A model generated the notes under the pieces. It was given only the letters and a program-made list of their open reading frames with translations. It did not search any database and was not told where the DNA came from. This document shows, piece after piece, positions 16,874 through 23,277 of a stretch of 58,984 bases of DNA. Source of the DNA: Nosocomiicoccus ampullae (GTDB lineage: Bacteria; Bacillota; Bacilli; Staphylococcales; Salinicoccaceae); assembly GCF_001696685.1 (NCBI RefSeq), contig NZ_MBFG01000011.1, positions 1-58,984 on the forward strand. Reading direction: 5' to 3'. The first letter of the stretch is position 1, and each line of letters opens with the position of its first letter. Position numbers and translations under genes: made by a program.

Positions 16874-18151
16874 ATGAAGTTTACAGAATTAACGGATTCT
16901 GAATATCAACAATTTATAGAGACAAGTGGAGAAGAAAGTGCCTTCTTCCAAATGATCGAAAACAAGAAAAATAGAGAATTACATGGTGAGTGGAAAGTTG
17001 TTCTACTTGGATTAAAAGAAAATGATGGAACAATAAGAGCAGCTGGTTTATTCACAAAACAACCCACTGTTCTAGGCAAATATTTTTACTACAGTAACAG
17101 AGGTCCTGTAATCAATTACGACGACATCGATCTTGTTCGTGCATATTTCAGCGGTCTCACAGAATATTTAAAAGAAAACGACTGTTCATACGTTAAAGTG
17201 GATCCAAACTGGATTTACAAAAAATATAACAAAGATGTTGAACAATATACAGATTACAAACCAAGACAAGAAGTCATTGATTTATTAGAATCTATGGGGT
17301 ATGTGCACCAAGGATTTACTAGAGGATATTCAAAAACATCACAAGCACGTTGGATGAGTGTATTAGACGTTAGTAAATTTAAAGATGAAAAAGATCTTGT
17401 AAAATCATTTGATAGCTTACGCCGCAGAAACATCAAAAAAGCACAGAAGTTTGGAGTTAAAGTACGTTTCTTAGAAAGCGATGAAATGGATATTTTTGTT
17501 GATTTATTCTTAGAAACTGCCGAAAGACAGAACTTCTTTATAACGGTGAATCCACATCAATACTTTAAAGATTTTAAAGAAACATATGGAGATAAAGTAC
17601 TTGTACCGTTAGCGTATGTTGAACTAGATCCATTTATTTCATCTACAGAAAAAGAACTTGAAAAACTAAATAAACAACTTGAACAGCAAGAAAGTAAAGA
17701 AAATCAAAACCAAAAAACAATCAACAAAATTGCTGAACTCAAGAGAAATATTCAAGGTACAGAAGAGGATTTAAACCATGCGAAAACATTTAGAGAGAAA
17801 CATGGTAATGTGTTAAATCTTGGCGCAGGTGTTTACTTCGAAACACCATACGAACTAGTGTACAACTCAGGTGCATCATCTGAGGAGTTCAACATGTTCG
17901 TTGGTCCATATATCATGCACTTAGAAATGATGAAATATGCGATGGAACATGATATAGCACGATACAACTTCTACGGTGTTTCTGGAGACTTTACTCCAGA
18001 AGGAGAAGATTACGGTGTATTTAGATTCAAGCGTGGATTTAATGCTGAAATTGAAGAACTCGTAGGAGATTTCGTGAAAGTCATCAATCCATTTGTACAC
18101 AACGTGTTTAAAGTGAAAGTTAAAGTAGAAGAGAAGCTGGGAAAAAGATAA
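16874..18151 (+). CDS. femB: FemB-like peptidoglycan interpeptide aminoacyltransferase
   Basis: A 425-residue FemABX protein closest to staphylococcal FemB: MKFTELTDSEY, YYSNRGPVI, SQARWMSVLDV, SLRRRNIKKAQKFGVKVRFLE, ERQNFF and FYGVSGDFTPEGEDYGVFRFKRGFN. The helical arm spans about residues 255-310. FemB adds glycines 4 and 5 of the pentaglycine bridge in S. aureus and acts after FemA. ATG 16874 is chosen because it aligns with FemB and lies about six bases after AGAGTGAT. An in-frame ATG at 16862 has no site. The gene follows femA by 15 bases, so they are co-transcribed. A terminator hairpin directly after its stop precedes the third fem gene. Confidence 0.88.
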   Translation: MKFTELTDSEYQQFIETSGEESAFFQMIENKKNRELHGEWKVVLLGLKENDGTIRAAGLFTKQPTVLGKYFYYSNRGPVINYDDIDLVRAYFSGLTEYLKENDCSYVKVDPNWIYKKYNKDVEQYTDYKPRQEVIDLLESMGYVHQGFTRGYSKTSQARWMSVLDVSKFKDEKDLVKSFDSLRRRNIKKAQKFGVKVRFLESDEMDIFVDLFLETAERQNFFITVNPHQYFKDFKETYGDKVLVPLAYVELDPFISSTEKELEKLNKQLEQQESKENQNQKTINKIAELKRNIQGTEEDLNHAKTFREKHGNVLNLGAGVYFETPYELVYNSGASSEEFNMFVGPYIMHLEMMKYAMEHDIARYNFYGVSGDFTPEGEDYGVFRFKRGFNAEIEELVGDFVKVINPFVHNVFKVKVKVEEKLGKR

Positions 18152-18161
18152 TTGAAGTTAG

Positions 18162-18192
18162 GATCTAGCTCTAAAAGAGTTAGGTCTTTTTT
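18162..18192 (+). terminator. Terminator hairpin between femB and the third fem gene
   Basis: GATCTAGCTC / GAGTTAGGTC form a ten-pair stem with two G-U pairs and a five-base loop, followed by six T. It ends four bases before the next Shine-Dalgarno. Confidence 0.7.
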
Positions 18193-18208
18193 CACAGGAG
18201 GTATAGAC

Positions 18209-19456
18209 GTGTTAGTCAAACAAATAACAGAACAAGAATTTTATGATTACATGAAACACTATGATGGTCTCTGTCACTTTATCCACGATGAAATTTATTA
18301 TGACCATGTGAAAACTGTACTTGAAACATTCTTATTAGGTCTTTTTAAAGATGATAAAATTGTAGGTGTTGCATTTTTAAGTGCTTACCCAATGATGCGT
18401 AAATACAGGGGGTTCTCAACACACTTTGGACCGTTATTAACAGAGTTTAATAACGAAGACTTTGAGTTTTTCTTAAAAGAAATCGATGCGTTTATTAAAG
18501 CGCATAACGGTCTAGAAGTAACGATTGCACCTAACCAAATCTATCAAGTGAGAGATAGAGATGGAAATGTGATTGAAGATGATAAGAGAAACAATAGAGA
18601 AATCATGGGTGTATTTGAGAGACTTGGATTCAAGCACCATGGTTTTACAAGACAACTTGTATTTAGTGAGCATCTCAGATTCCAGTCAGTCGTAGATATC
18701 ACTGGCACGATGGAAGATGTCTTCAAGAGAATGGAGACAAAAACGCGTTCTGATACGAGACGTGCGTTAAAACAACCGATTAAAATCAGACATTTAACGC
18801 CTGATGAATATAACGAATTCTTACACATTTATAAGGATACTGAAGAACGACTCGGCTTCGATAAAGTACCGAGTGAACGAATACTAGACCAACTTAGAAT
18901 TCTAGATAAAAAAATCTATGTTGTCCTAGCAGAACTGAATTTAGAAGAGCTCTTAGAAACGTTAGAAAAAGAAAAGTTACAACTAGAAGATCAAAATAAA
19001 AAACTTTTAGAAGAACATGATTTAGAAAAAGCATCACGCAAAGTGAGAAATGTTCATAAAGATACTGAAATTAAAATTGAACAGACTAAAAACCAGATTA
19101 AGGATGCAGAAGAACGCATTGAAAAATATGGTACGGTAATTCCACTTTCTTCGGCAATGTATTATTTTAACAACAATGAAATGGTTTATCTATATAGCGG
19201 TAGCTTAAGAGAACACAGCAAGTTTTTAGCAACAAACTTTGTGACGATTAAAATGATTGAAGATGCACAGAAAAAAGGACTTAAACGCTTTAACATGTAT
19301 GGAATTACTGGAAACTTTGAAAGTGATGCTGCAGACTACGGAGTATTCCAATTTAAACGTGGATTTGGAGCGGAAATTGAAGAGTTACCAGGTACGTTTA
19401 GTAAAGTATATCATCCGGTTGTGTATAAACTTGGTAAGGCATTAAAGAGAATTTAA
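18209..19456 (+). CDS. FemA/FemB-family aminoacyltransferase, divergent paralogue
   Basis: A 415-residue FemABX protein that is clearly related to FemA/FemB but divergent: SVVDITGTMED replaces the usual RWHSVLD region, and RSDTRRALKQPIKIRHL replaces RKRNIKKA. The coiled-coil arm (about residues 245-305) is unusually rich in Glu and Lys. The end (FNMYGITGNFESDAADYGVFQFKRGFG) is well conserved. It is not FemX/FmhB; it resembles the extra Fem paralogues of staphylococci (FmhA/FmhC), which can place Ser instead of Gly in the bridge. GTG 18209 is chosen because AGGAGG lies seven bases upstream; longer starts would run through the terminator stem. Its specificity is unknown. Confidence 0.82.
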   Translation: MLVKQITEQEFYDYMKHYDGLCHFIHDEIYYDHVKTVLETFLLGLFKDDKIVGVAFLSAYPMMRKYRGFSTHFGPLLTEFNNEDFEFFLKEIDAFIKAHNGLEVTIAPNQIYQVRDRDGNVIEDDKRNNREIMGVFERLGFKHHGFTRQLVFSEHLRFQSVVDITGTMEDVFKRMETKTRSDTRRALKQPIKIRHLTPDEYNEFLHIYKDTEERLGFDKVPSERILDQLRILDKKIYVVLAELNLEELLETLEKEKLQLEDQNKKLLEEHDLEKASRKVRNVHKDTEIKIEQTKNQIKDAEERIEKYGTVIPLSSAMYYFNNNEMVYLYSGSLREHSKFLATNFVTIKMIEDAQKKGLKRFNMYGITGNFESDAADYGVFQFKRGFGAEIEELPGTFSKVYHPVVYKLGKALKRI

Positions 19457-19488
19457 AGAACAATTCTAATAACTTTCGGCAATTACTG

Positions 19489-19517
19489 TTGACATTTTAA
19501 TTTAAAGGATATAAGAT
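19489..19517 (+). promoter_or_regulatory. Sigma-A promoter of the first trp locus
   Basis: TTGACA (19489-19494), a 17-base spacer and TAAGAT (19512-19517). The T-box leader starts a few bases downstream. Confidence 0.75.
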
Positions 19518-19524
19518 ATTAAAT

Positions 19525-19709
19525 AACTTGATGAAGAGTAAAACTAGCTTGTGTAGCAAATAGAAAGCATGTGGGTGATGAAAACATGCACTTCGTTAGT
19601 TTGAATTGGGCATCTGAGTTGTAGTTAAAAATTCATACTATTTGAAAAGCAATTAAGGTGGCACCACGGTATAATCGTCCTTACGATGATTATATTGTGG
19701 TGTTTTTTT
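19525..19709 (+). promoter_or_regulatory. T-box riboswitch 1, tryptophan-specific
   Basis: A complete T-box leader. Stem I contains the AG-bulge region (GTGGGTGATGAAAACATGC), and the specifier loop reads GAAT-TGG, i.e. codon UGG for Trp. The antiterminator carries AAGGTGGCACCACGG, whose UGGC pairs with the GCCA end of tRNA-Trp. The competing terminator stem is followed by seven T (19703-19709). Uncharged tRNA-Trp should allow read-through. It is the first of two in tandem. Confidence 0.88.
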
Positions 19710-19727
19710 ATCTAGAAATAATGGTAG

Positions 19728-19908
19728 TAATGACTGAATTTGTAAAAGCAGAAAGTTAGTGGCTGATGAAAACTAACACAATTCAGTTATGAATTGGGAT
19801 TATTTATCTATCAACTTAATATTTAGAGTGAACAACGATAGTTGTTAATTTAGGTGGTACCGCGCGTCTAGCGTCCTTATTTATTAAGGATTTTAGACGC
19901 GCTTTTTT
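19728..19908 (+). promoter_or_regulatory. T-box riboswitch 2, tryptophan-specific, in tandem
   Basis: A second full T-box. Stem I has the GTGGCTGATGAAAAC core and a GAAT-TGG specifier (Trp). The T-box sequence is TTAGGTGGTACCGCG, with UGGU rather than UGGC, so the discriminator G of tRNA-Trp would pair only as a wobble. The terminator is GCGCGTCTA...TAGACGCGC with TTTTTT. Two T-boxes in series give a steeper response to Trp starvation, as known for some Bacillus trp operons. Confidence 0.85.
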
Positions 19909-19925
19909 ATATAGGAGTGATCGCT

Positions 19926-20015
19926 ATGAATGTACAAACAAATAAATTAACGTTCCTTGTGAAACGATGGCGTCACTGTATCTATGCAGTCGATTCATCA
20001 TTTTACTCGTTTTAA
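19926..20015 (+). CDS. trp leader peptide with KRWRH motif (copy A)
   Basis: A 29-codon ORF lies between T-box 2 and the trpB fragment, with AGGAGTGA five bases before its ATG. Residues 13-17 are KRWRH, including its only Trp (Trp15). The same pentapeptide occurs in a leader at the same place in the second trp locus, while the rest of the two peptides has no similarity. That pattern, and a shared 14-base core, suggest that the peptide or its RNA was selected. T-box plus leader peptide is also the layout of the Bacillus anti-TRAP operon. A role in translational control of trpB is inferred. Confidence 0.6.
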   Translation: MNVQTNKLTFLVKRWRHCIYAVDSSFYSF

Positions 20016-20044
20016 AAACAAACAAAACAAGGGAGAAGATTTAA

Positions 20045-20797
20045 ATGACATTTACAATTAACACAAATACAAAAACGACAATTCAAACGGAAGCTGATGA
20101 ACAAGGATTCTTTGGAAGTCATGGTGGTGCATTTATACCAGATGAACTGAAAGTAGTAATGAATGAATTAAAGGAAACATATCTAGAAGCTAAAAATGAT
20201 CCTAAATTTCAAGAAGAACTTGCGTATTACTTAAAAGAATATGGTGGACGTACAACACCGTTAACATTCGCAGAAAACTTAACAGAACATCTTGGTGGAC
20301 CTAAAATTTATTTAAAAAGAGAAGACTTAAACCATACCGGTGCACATAAAATCAATAATGCCATTGGGCAAACACTGTTGGCTAAACGTATGGGTAAGAA
20401 AAAACTCGTAGCTGAAACTGGGGCAGGGCAACACGGTGTTGCGAGCGCAACAGTTGCAGCAATGTTTGGAATGGAACTCATCGTATTTATGGGTGCAGAA
20501 TACGTGAGACGTCAAAAATTAAATGTATCTAGAATGGAATTACTTGGTGCAAAAGTAGTCAGTGTAGGAGAGGGGAAACAGACTTTAACAGAAGCTGTGA
20601 ACCAAGCACTAGAATATTACATCGAAAACGTCGATGACACGCATTACTTACTTGGCAGTGCGCTTGGACCAGATCCATTCCCAACAATAGTAAGAGATTT
20701 CCAAAGTGTCATTGGTAAGGAAATTAAAGCACAAATCTTAGAGAAAGAAAATAGACTTCCAGACGCAGTTGTTGCTTGTATCGGTGGGGGATCCAAT
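20045..20797 (+). pseudogene. trpB 5' fragment (tryptophan synthase beta chain), truncated by fusion
   Basis: The first 251 residues are a Trp[14 protein letters not shown] with the PLP lysine, [14 protein letters not shown] with the catalytic Glu, and CIGGGSN of the PLP-phosphate loop. Similarity stops after GGGSN near 20797. The frame then runs 15 codons into out-of-frame fem sequence and ends at 20842. The last 150 or so residues of TrpB are missing, so it cannot be active. It also carries changes at positions that are otherwise very conserved (GAEYVRRQ for [14 protein letters not shown] for LNVFRM), consistent with relaxed selection. The upstream control region is complete. Confidence 0.9.
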
Positions 20798-21383
20798 CCC
20801 AGAACATCGTATAAAAGCACAGTTGAGAAATTTAAAAGATAAATCATATATCGTCATGTCTCAAATTGATTTAAACGAATATATAGAGTCTCTAGAGAAA
20901 GAGTTTGATGAATTATCTCAAGAGATTGAAGCATTAGAAAATAAAGAGAATAAATCAAATGGTGAAAAACGCCGCTTAAATGAAAAGAAAAACCTAGTGA
21001 AAAGTAGAGAAAAACGATTAAATGAAGCAATCACACATCGTGATAAATATGGTGGTTTAATCGATTTATCTGTCGGTATGTATTATTACAATAATAATGA
21101 GATGGTATATCTATATAGTGGTAGTTATCCAGAGCACTCACAGTATCTAGGCACGAACTTTGTGACGTGGGAAATGATCAAAAAAGCAAAAGAACTCGAA
21201 CTTGAGCGCTTTAATATGTTCGGAATCACAGGAAACTTCCATGAAGGCGCAAGTGATTACGGTGTATTTAAGTTTAAACAAGGTTACAATGCTTATATCG
21301 AAGAACTACCTGGCACATTTACAAAAGTATTTAAACCGATCGTTTTAAATGCTCAAAAATTAATCGATAAAGTTAGAAAATAA
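20798..21383 (+). pseudogene. fem paralogue 3' fragment (FemA/FemB family)
   Basis: From the fusion point the reading frame [19 protein letters not shown] continues to TAA 21383 and is the C-terminal half of a FemABX protein: a Glu/Lys-rich coiled-coil arm, then MYYYNNNEMVYLYSGSYPEHS and FNMFGITGNFHEGASDYGVFKFKQGYN. It is closest to the third fem gene in this window (for example NNNEMVYLYSGS and FNM-GITGNF are shared). About 220 N-terminal residues are absent, and there is no start codon with a Shine-Dalgarno. It joins trpB sequence at about 20791-20801. Staphylococci place femA directly after trpBA, so a deletion within such an arrangement is a likely origin. Confidence 0.85.
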
Positions 21384-21384
21384 T

Positions 21385-21434
21385 GAAAAAGAGAAGCACA
21401 GATGTTAATAATAATCTGATGTGCTTCTCTTTTA
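21385..21434. terminator. Bidirectional terminator between the fem fragment and thiW
   Basis: AAAAGAGAAGCACA / TGTGCTTCTCTTTT form a long stem enclosing a second small hairpin (CAGAT/ATCTG). It serves both convergent units. Confidence 0.85.
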
Positions 21435-21437
21435 TAT

Positions 21438-21950
21438 TCATTTCGATGTGGTTGATTCTTTATCGAATAACTGTTGTATGTCCTTAAATACTCTTGAGTG
21501 TTTAAGTCTAGAGTAGATAAGTACTGCGATAATTCCACCAATGATTGTCGCGCCGACGAATCTCGGCGTATATAAGAACCAAACTGCATTTGAGTCTAGG
21601 TCCATAAAGAATTGCATAATAGGTACGGATACAATCGATCCGATGATTCCTGTTCCAACGAATTCCCCGAACCATGCTCCAAATATGGATTTTGTGAATT
21701 TGTAACATAATCCGGCTAAAATCGCACCAAATAAAGCGCCTGTTATAGCAAGCGGTGGAATGTTAAAGATAAACATTCTTAATATTGCTGTGACGAGGGC
21801 GATTAGTGTGACATAAAATGTACCAAATGTTGCAAATATAATGTTAAACACCGTTGACATAGGTGCCATACCTTCGATTCTAATCACTGAAGATAAGACA
21901 GTGTTTAATGCTATACATATTGAAATGATTGTAAGTTTCTTTGTCGACAA
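21438..21950 (-). CDS. thiW: ThiW, thiamine-precursor ECF transporter S component
   Basis: A 170-residue membrane protein with five or six hydrophobic helices. The N-terminus has the S-component pattern (TIISICIALNTVLSSVIRIEGMAPMSTVFNI split over the first helix and loop). The gene lies directly behind tenA under a TPP riboswitch. ThiW is predicted to bind the thiazole precursor and to use the shared ECF energising module, which is not encoded here. Together with TenA it indicates salvage of thiamine breakdown products. The ATG immediately follows the tenA stop, so coupling is likely. The substrate comes from comparative genomics of the family. Confidence 0.85.
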   Translation of the reverse strand: MSTKKLTIISICIALNTVLSSVIRIEGMAPMSTVFNIIFATFGTFYVTLIALVTAILRMFIFNIPPLAITGALFGAILAGLCYKFTKSIFGAWFGEFVGTGIIGSIVSVPIMQFFMDLDSNAVWFLYTPRFVGATIIGGIIAVLIYSRLKHSRVFKDIQQLFDKESTTSK

Positions 21951-22622
21951 TTAAATTTGCACCCATTCTTCTTGTTTATATGACATATCGAAGAATAAGT
22001 ACTCGAATCTAACACTCATGTAAAATGCGTTTAACATTCTTTCTTTTTGGTCTTCAGTTGCTTTATCGTATAATTTGTCGCAAAGCTCGATATGTCTTTC
22101 AGTTAAGTTGTTAAACTCGTCAGTCACGTACGTATCGATCCAGCTTTGGTAGATCGGTACTGGAGACTTATGCTTAACTAGCTCTGCGCCAATATCTTGA
22201 TATAACCAAGGGCAAGGTAACATCCCCGCAACCGCAACCCCGATGTAGTCTTCTGACTCTACAATTTGTCTATACATATGAGCGATGTAGTGATCAGCTG
22301 TCGGCGCAACTTCTGTGTTGTCAAATTCTTCATCCGAAATATTTTGATCTTTAAAGAAATCTTCACGAACAGCGATTTCTCCTGCTTCTAAATCTTCTCT
22401 GTTACGCGTCATAATATCTTTAATTTCTTTATCTTCTGCGCGGTCTGCAATTTCACCAAATAGGCGAGAGAAGTGGATTAAGTAATAGCCATCTTGTATT
22501 AGATAATATCTAAATGATTCTTCACTTAACGTACCGTCAGCTAACCCTGTAACGAACGGGTGCGTGTGGCTACCATCCCAGAATTTCTTTGATAATTCGC
22601 GAGCTTTCTCACTAAACTTCAT
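21951..22622 (-). CDS. tenA: TenA, aminopyrimidine aminohydrolase (thiaminase II)
   Basis: A 223-residue all-helical TenA protein. The nucleophilic Cys lies in GMLPCPWLYQDIG, and the family segments FWDGSHTHPFV and YLIQDGYYL occur near the start, with FEYLFFDMSY at the end. TenA hydrolyses 4-amino-5-aminomethyl-2-methylpyrimidine to HMP, so the cell can reuse degraded thiamine. AAAGGAG precedes the ATG. It is the first gene after the TPP riboswitch and its attenuator and is co-transcribed with thiW. The operon lies between two trp loci on the opposite strand. Confidence 0.9.
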   Translation of the reverse strand: MKFSEKARELSKKFWDGSHTHPFVTGLADGTLSEESFRYYLIQDGYYLIHFSRLFGEIADRAEDKEIKDIMTRNREDLEAGEIAVREDFFKDQNISDEEFDNTEVAPTADHYIAHMYRQIVESEDYIGVAVAGMLPCPWLYQDIGAELVKHKSPVPIYQSWIDTYVTDEFNNLTERHIELCDKLYDKATEDQKERMLNAFYMSVRFEYLFFDMSYKQEEWVQI

Positions 22623-22647
22623 AAAATAATTCTCCTTTTATTTGCAC

Positions 22648-22673
22648 AAAAAAAGCTCCGTTAGAGGAGGCTT
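22648..22673 (-). terminator. Attenuator hairpin of the TPP riboswitch
   Basis: On the minus strand AAGCCTCC / GGAGCTT with one bulged C is followed by seven T, between the aptamer and tenA. It is the likely expression platform. Confidence 0.7.
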
Positions 22674-22710
22674 GTGAAATAAACACATGCAAAATAAGCA
22701 TGCATATACA

Positions 22711-22787
22711 CAATACCTACGCTAGCATTACCTAGATCAGGTTGTGGGTCAGGTCTTACCTTTCTCAGCCGAAGCTCCCCATGTGCT
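22711..22787 (-). promoter_or_regulatory. TPP riboswitch (THI box) of tenA-thiW
   Basis: On the minus strand the leader reads CATGGGGAGCTTCGGCTGAGA, then GACCTGACCC, then ACCTGATCTAGGTAATGC and GCGTAGG. CTGAGA and ACCTGATCTAGGTAATGCTAGCG are conserved core parts of the TPP aptamer. Binding of thiamine pyrophosphate should favour the attenuator downstream. Confidence 0.93.
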
Positions 22788-22807
22788 TAATATTTGATTA
22801 CAACCGA

Positions 22808-22836
22808 AGTATACTATACTTTTTACATTTTGTCTT
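22808..22836 (-). promoter_or_regulatory. Promoter of the tenA-thiW operon
   Basis: On the minus strand AAGACA (22836-22831), a 17-base spacer, and TATACT (22813-22808). The start would fall just before the TPP aptamer. Confidence 0.6.
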
Positions 22837-22861
22837 ATAAATATAAAAAGATGAAAAAATG

Positions 22862-22890
22862 TTGACAATTTAAAATAGAGCGTTTAATAT
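22862..22890 (+). promoter_or_regulatory. Sigma-A promoter of the second trp locus
   Basis: TTGACA (22862-22867), a 17-base spacer and TAATAT (22885-22890). It has the same architecture as the promoter at 19489 and is divergent from the tenA promoter. Confidence 0.8.
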
Positions 22891-22896
22891 AATAAC

Positions 22897-23080
22897 TACT
22901 TATTCGTAAAAGTAAAAGTAGTTGTTGTAGCAGTCAGAAAACATGTGGTAGATGCGAACATGTACAATGCTATTTTGAATTGGGCGAATAATGTTTAACT
23001 AAATATTGATAAGAGAAGCAATTAAGGTGGCACCGCGAAATAATATCGTCCTTACGAATATTATTACGTGGTGCTTTTTT
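22897..23080 (+). promoter_or_regulatory. T-box riboswitch 3, tryptophan-specific
   Basis: A complete T-box like T-box 1. Stem I includes GTGGTAGATGCGAACATG, the specifier loop GAAT-TGG (Trp), and the antiterminator AAGGTGGCACCGCG with UGGC for tRNA-Trp. The terminator stem ends in CGTGGTGC followed by TTTTTT (23075-23080). Confidence 0.88.
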
Positions 23081-23085
23081 GATTG

Positions 23086-23168
23086 AATGAGTGAACAGTA
23101 TTTACTGTTAATATAGGTGGCACCGCGCATTTTGCGTCCTTTTTAGGATACAAAGTGCGCGTTTTTTT
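23086..23168 (+). promoter_or_regulatory. T-box 4, degenerate: antiterminator/terminator without Stem I
   Basis: Only the 3' part of a T-box remains. It aligns with T-box 2 from GAGTGAAC onward (GAGTGAACAGTATTTACTG, AGGTGGCACCGCG, and a strong GCGCATTTTGCGTCC...GTGCGC stem with TTTTTTT). The T-run of T-box 3 ends five bases before it, so Stem I and the specifier codon, about 85 bases in T-box 2, are absent. It can no longer read the anticodon of a tRNA. Confidence 0.8.
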
Positions 23169-23180
23169 ATAAGGAGAGTG

Positions 23181-23252
23181 ATGACAGTGTTATTAAATAA
23201 TTATTGTGAGTTTAAATTTAAACGATGGCGTCATCGTGATAAATCTAAATAA
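23181..23252 (+). CDS. trp leader peptide with KRWRH motif (copy B)
   Basis: A 23-codon ORF directly after the T-box terminator, with AAGGAG five bases before its ATG. Residues 14-18 are KRWRH, with the only Trp at residue 16. The DNA core AAACGATGGCGTCA is identical to copy A, but the rest of the peptide differs. In this copy ACGATG-GCGT-CATCGT could also form a six-pair hairpin; copy A has a mismatch there, so the peptide is better conserved than the hairpin. It ends 10 bases before the trpB Shine-Dalgarno, close enough for coupling. Function inferred. Confidence 0.6.
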   Translation: MTVLLNNYCEFKFKRWRHRDKSK

Positions 23253-23277
23253 TATTAAAAATAAGGAGATTATAATA

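Noticed and set aside
20769..20842. A working TrpB-Fem chimeric protein
   Set aside because: The fem part is in a different frame from trpB, and the trpB frame ends 15 codons after the junction.
23206..23277. N-terminal extension of TrpB from GTG 23206
   Set aside because: It overlaps the leader ORF in another frame, has no ribosome site, and TrpB similarity begins after ATG 23278.
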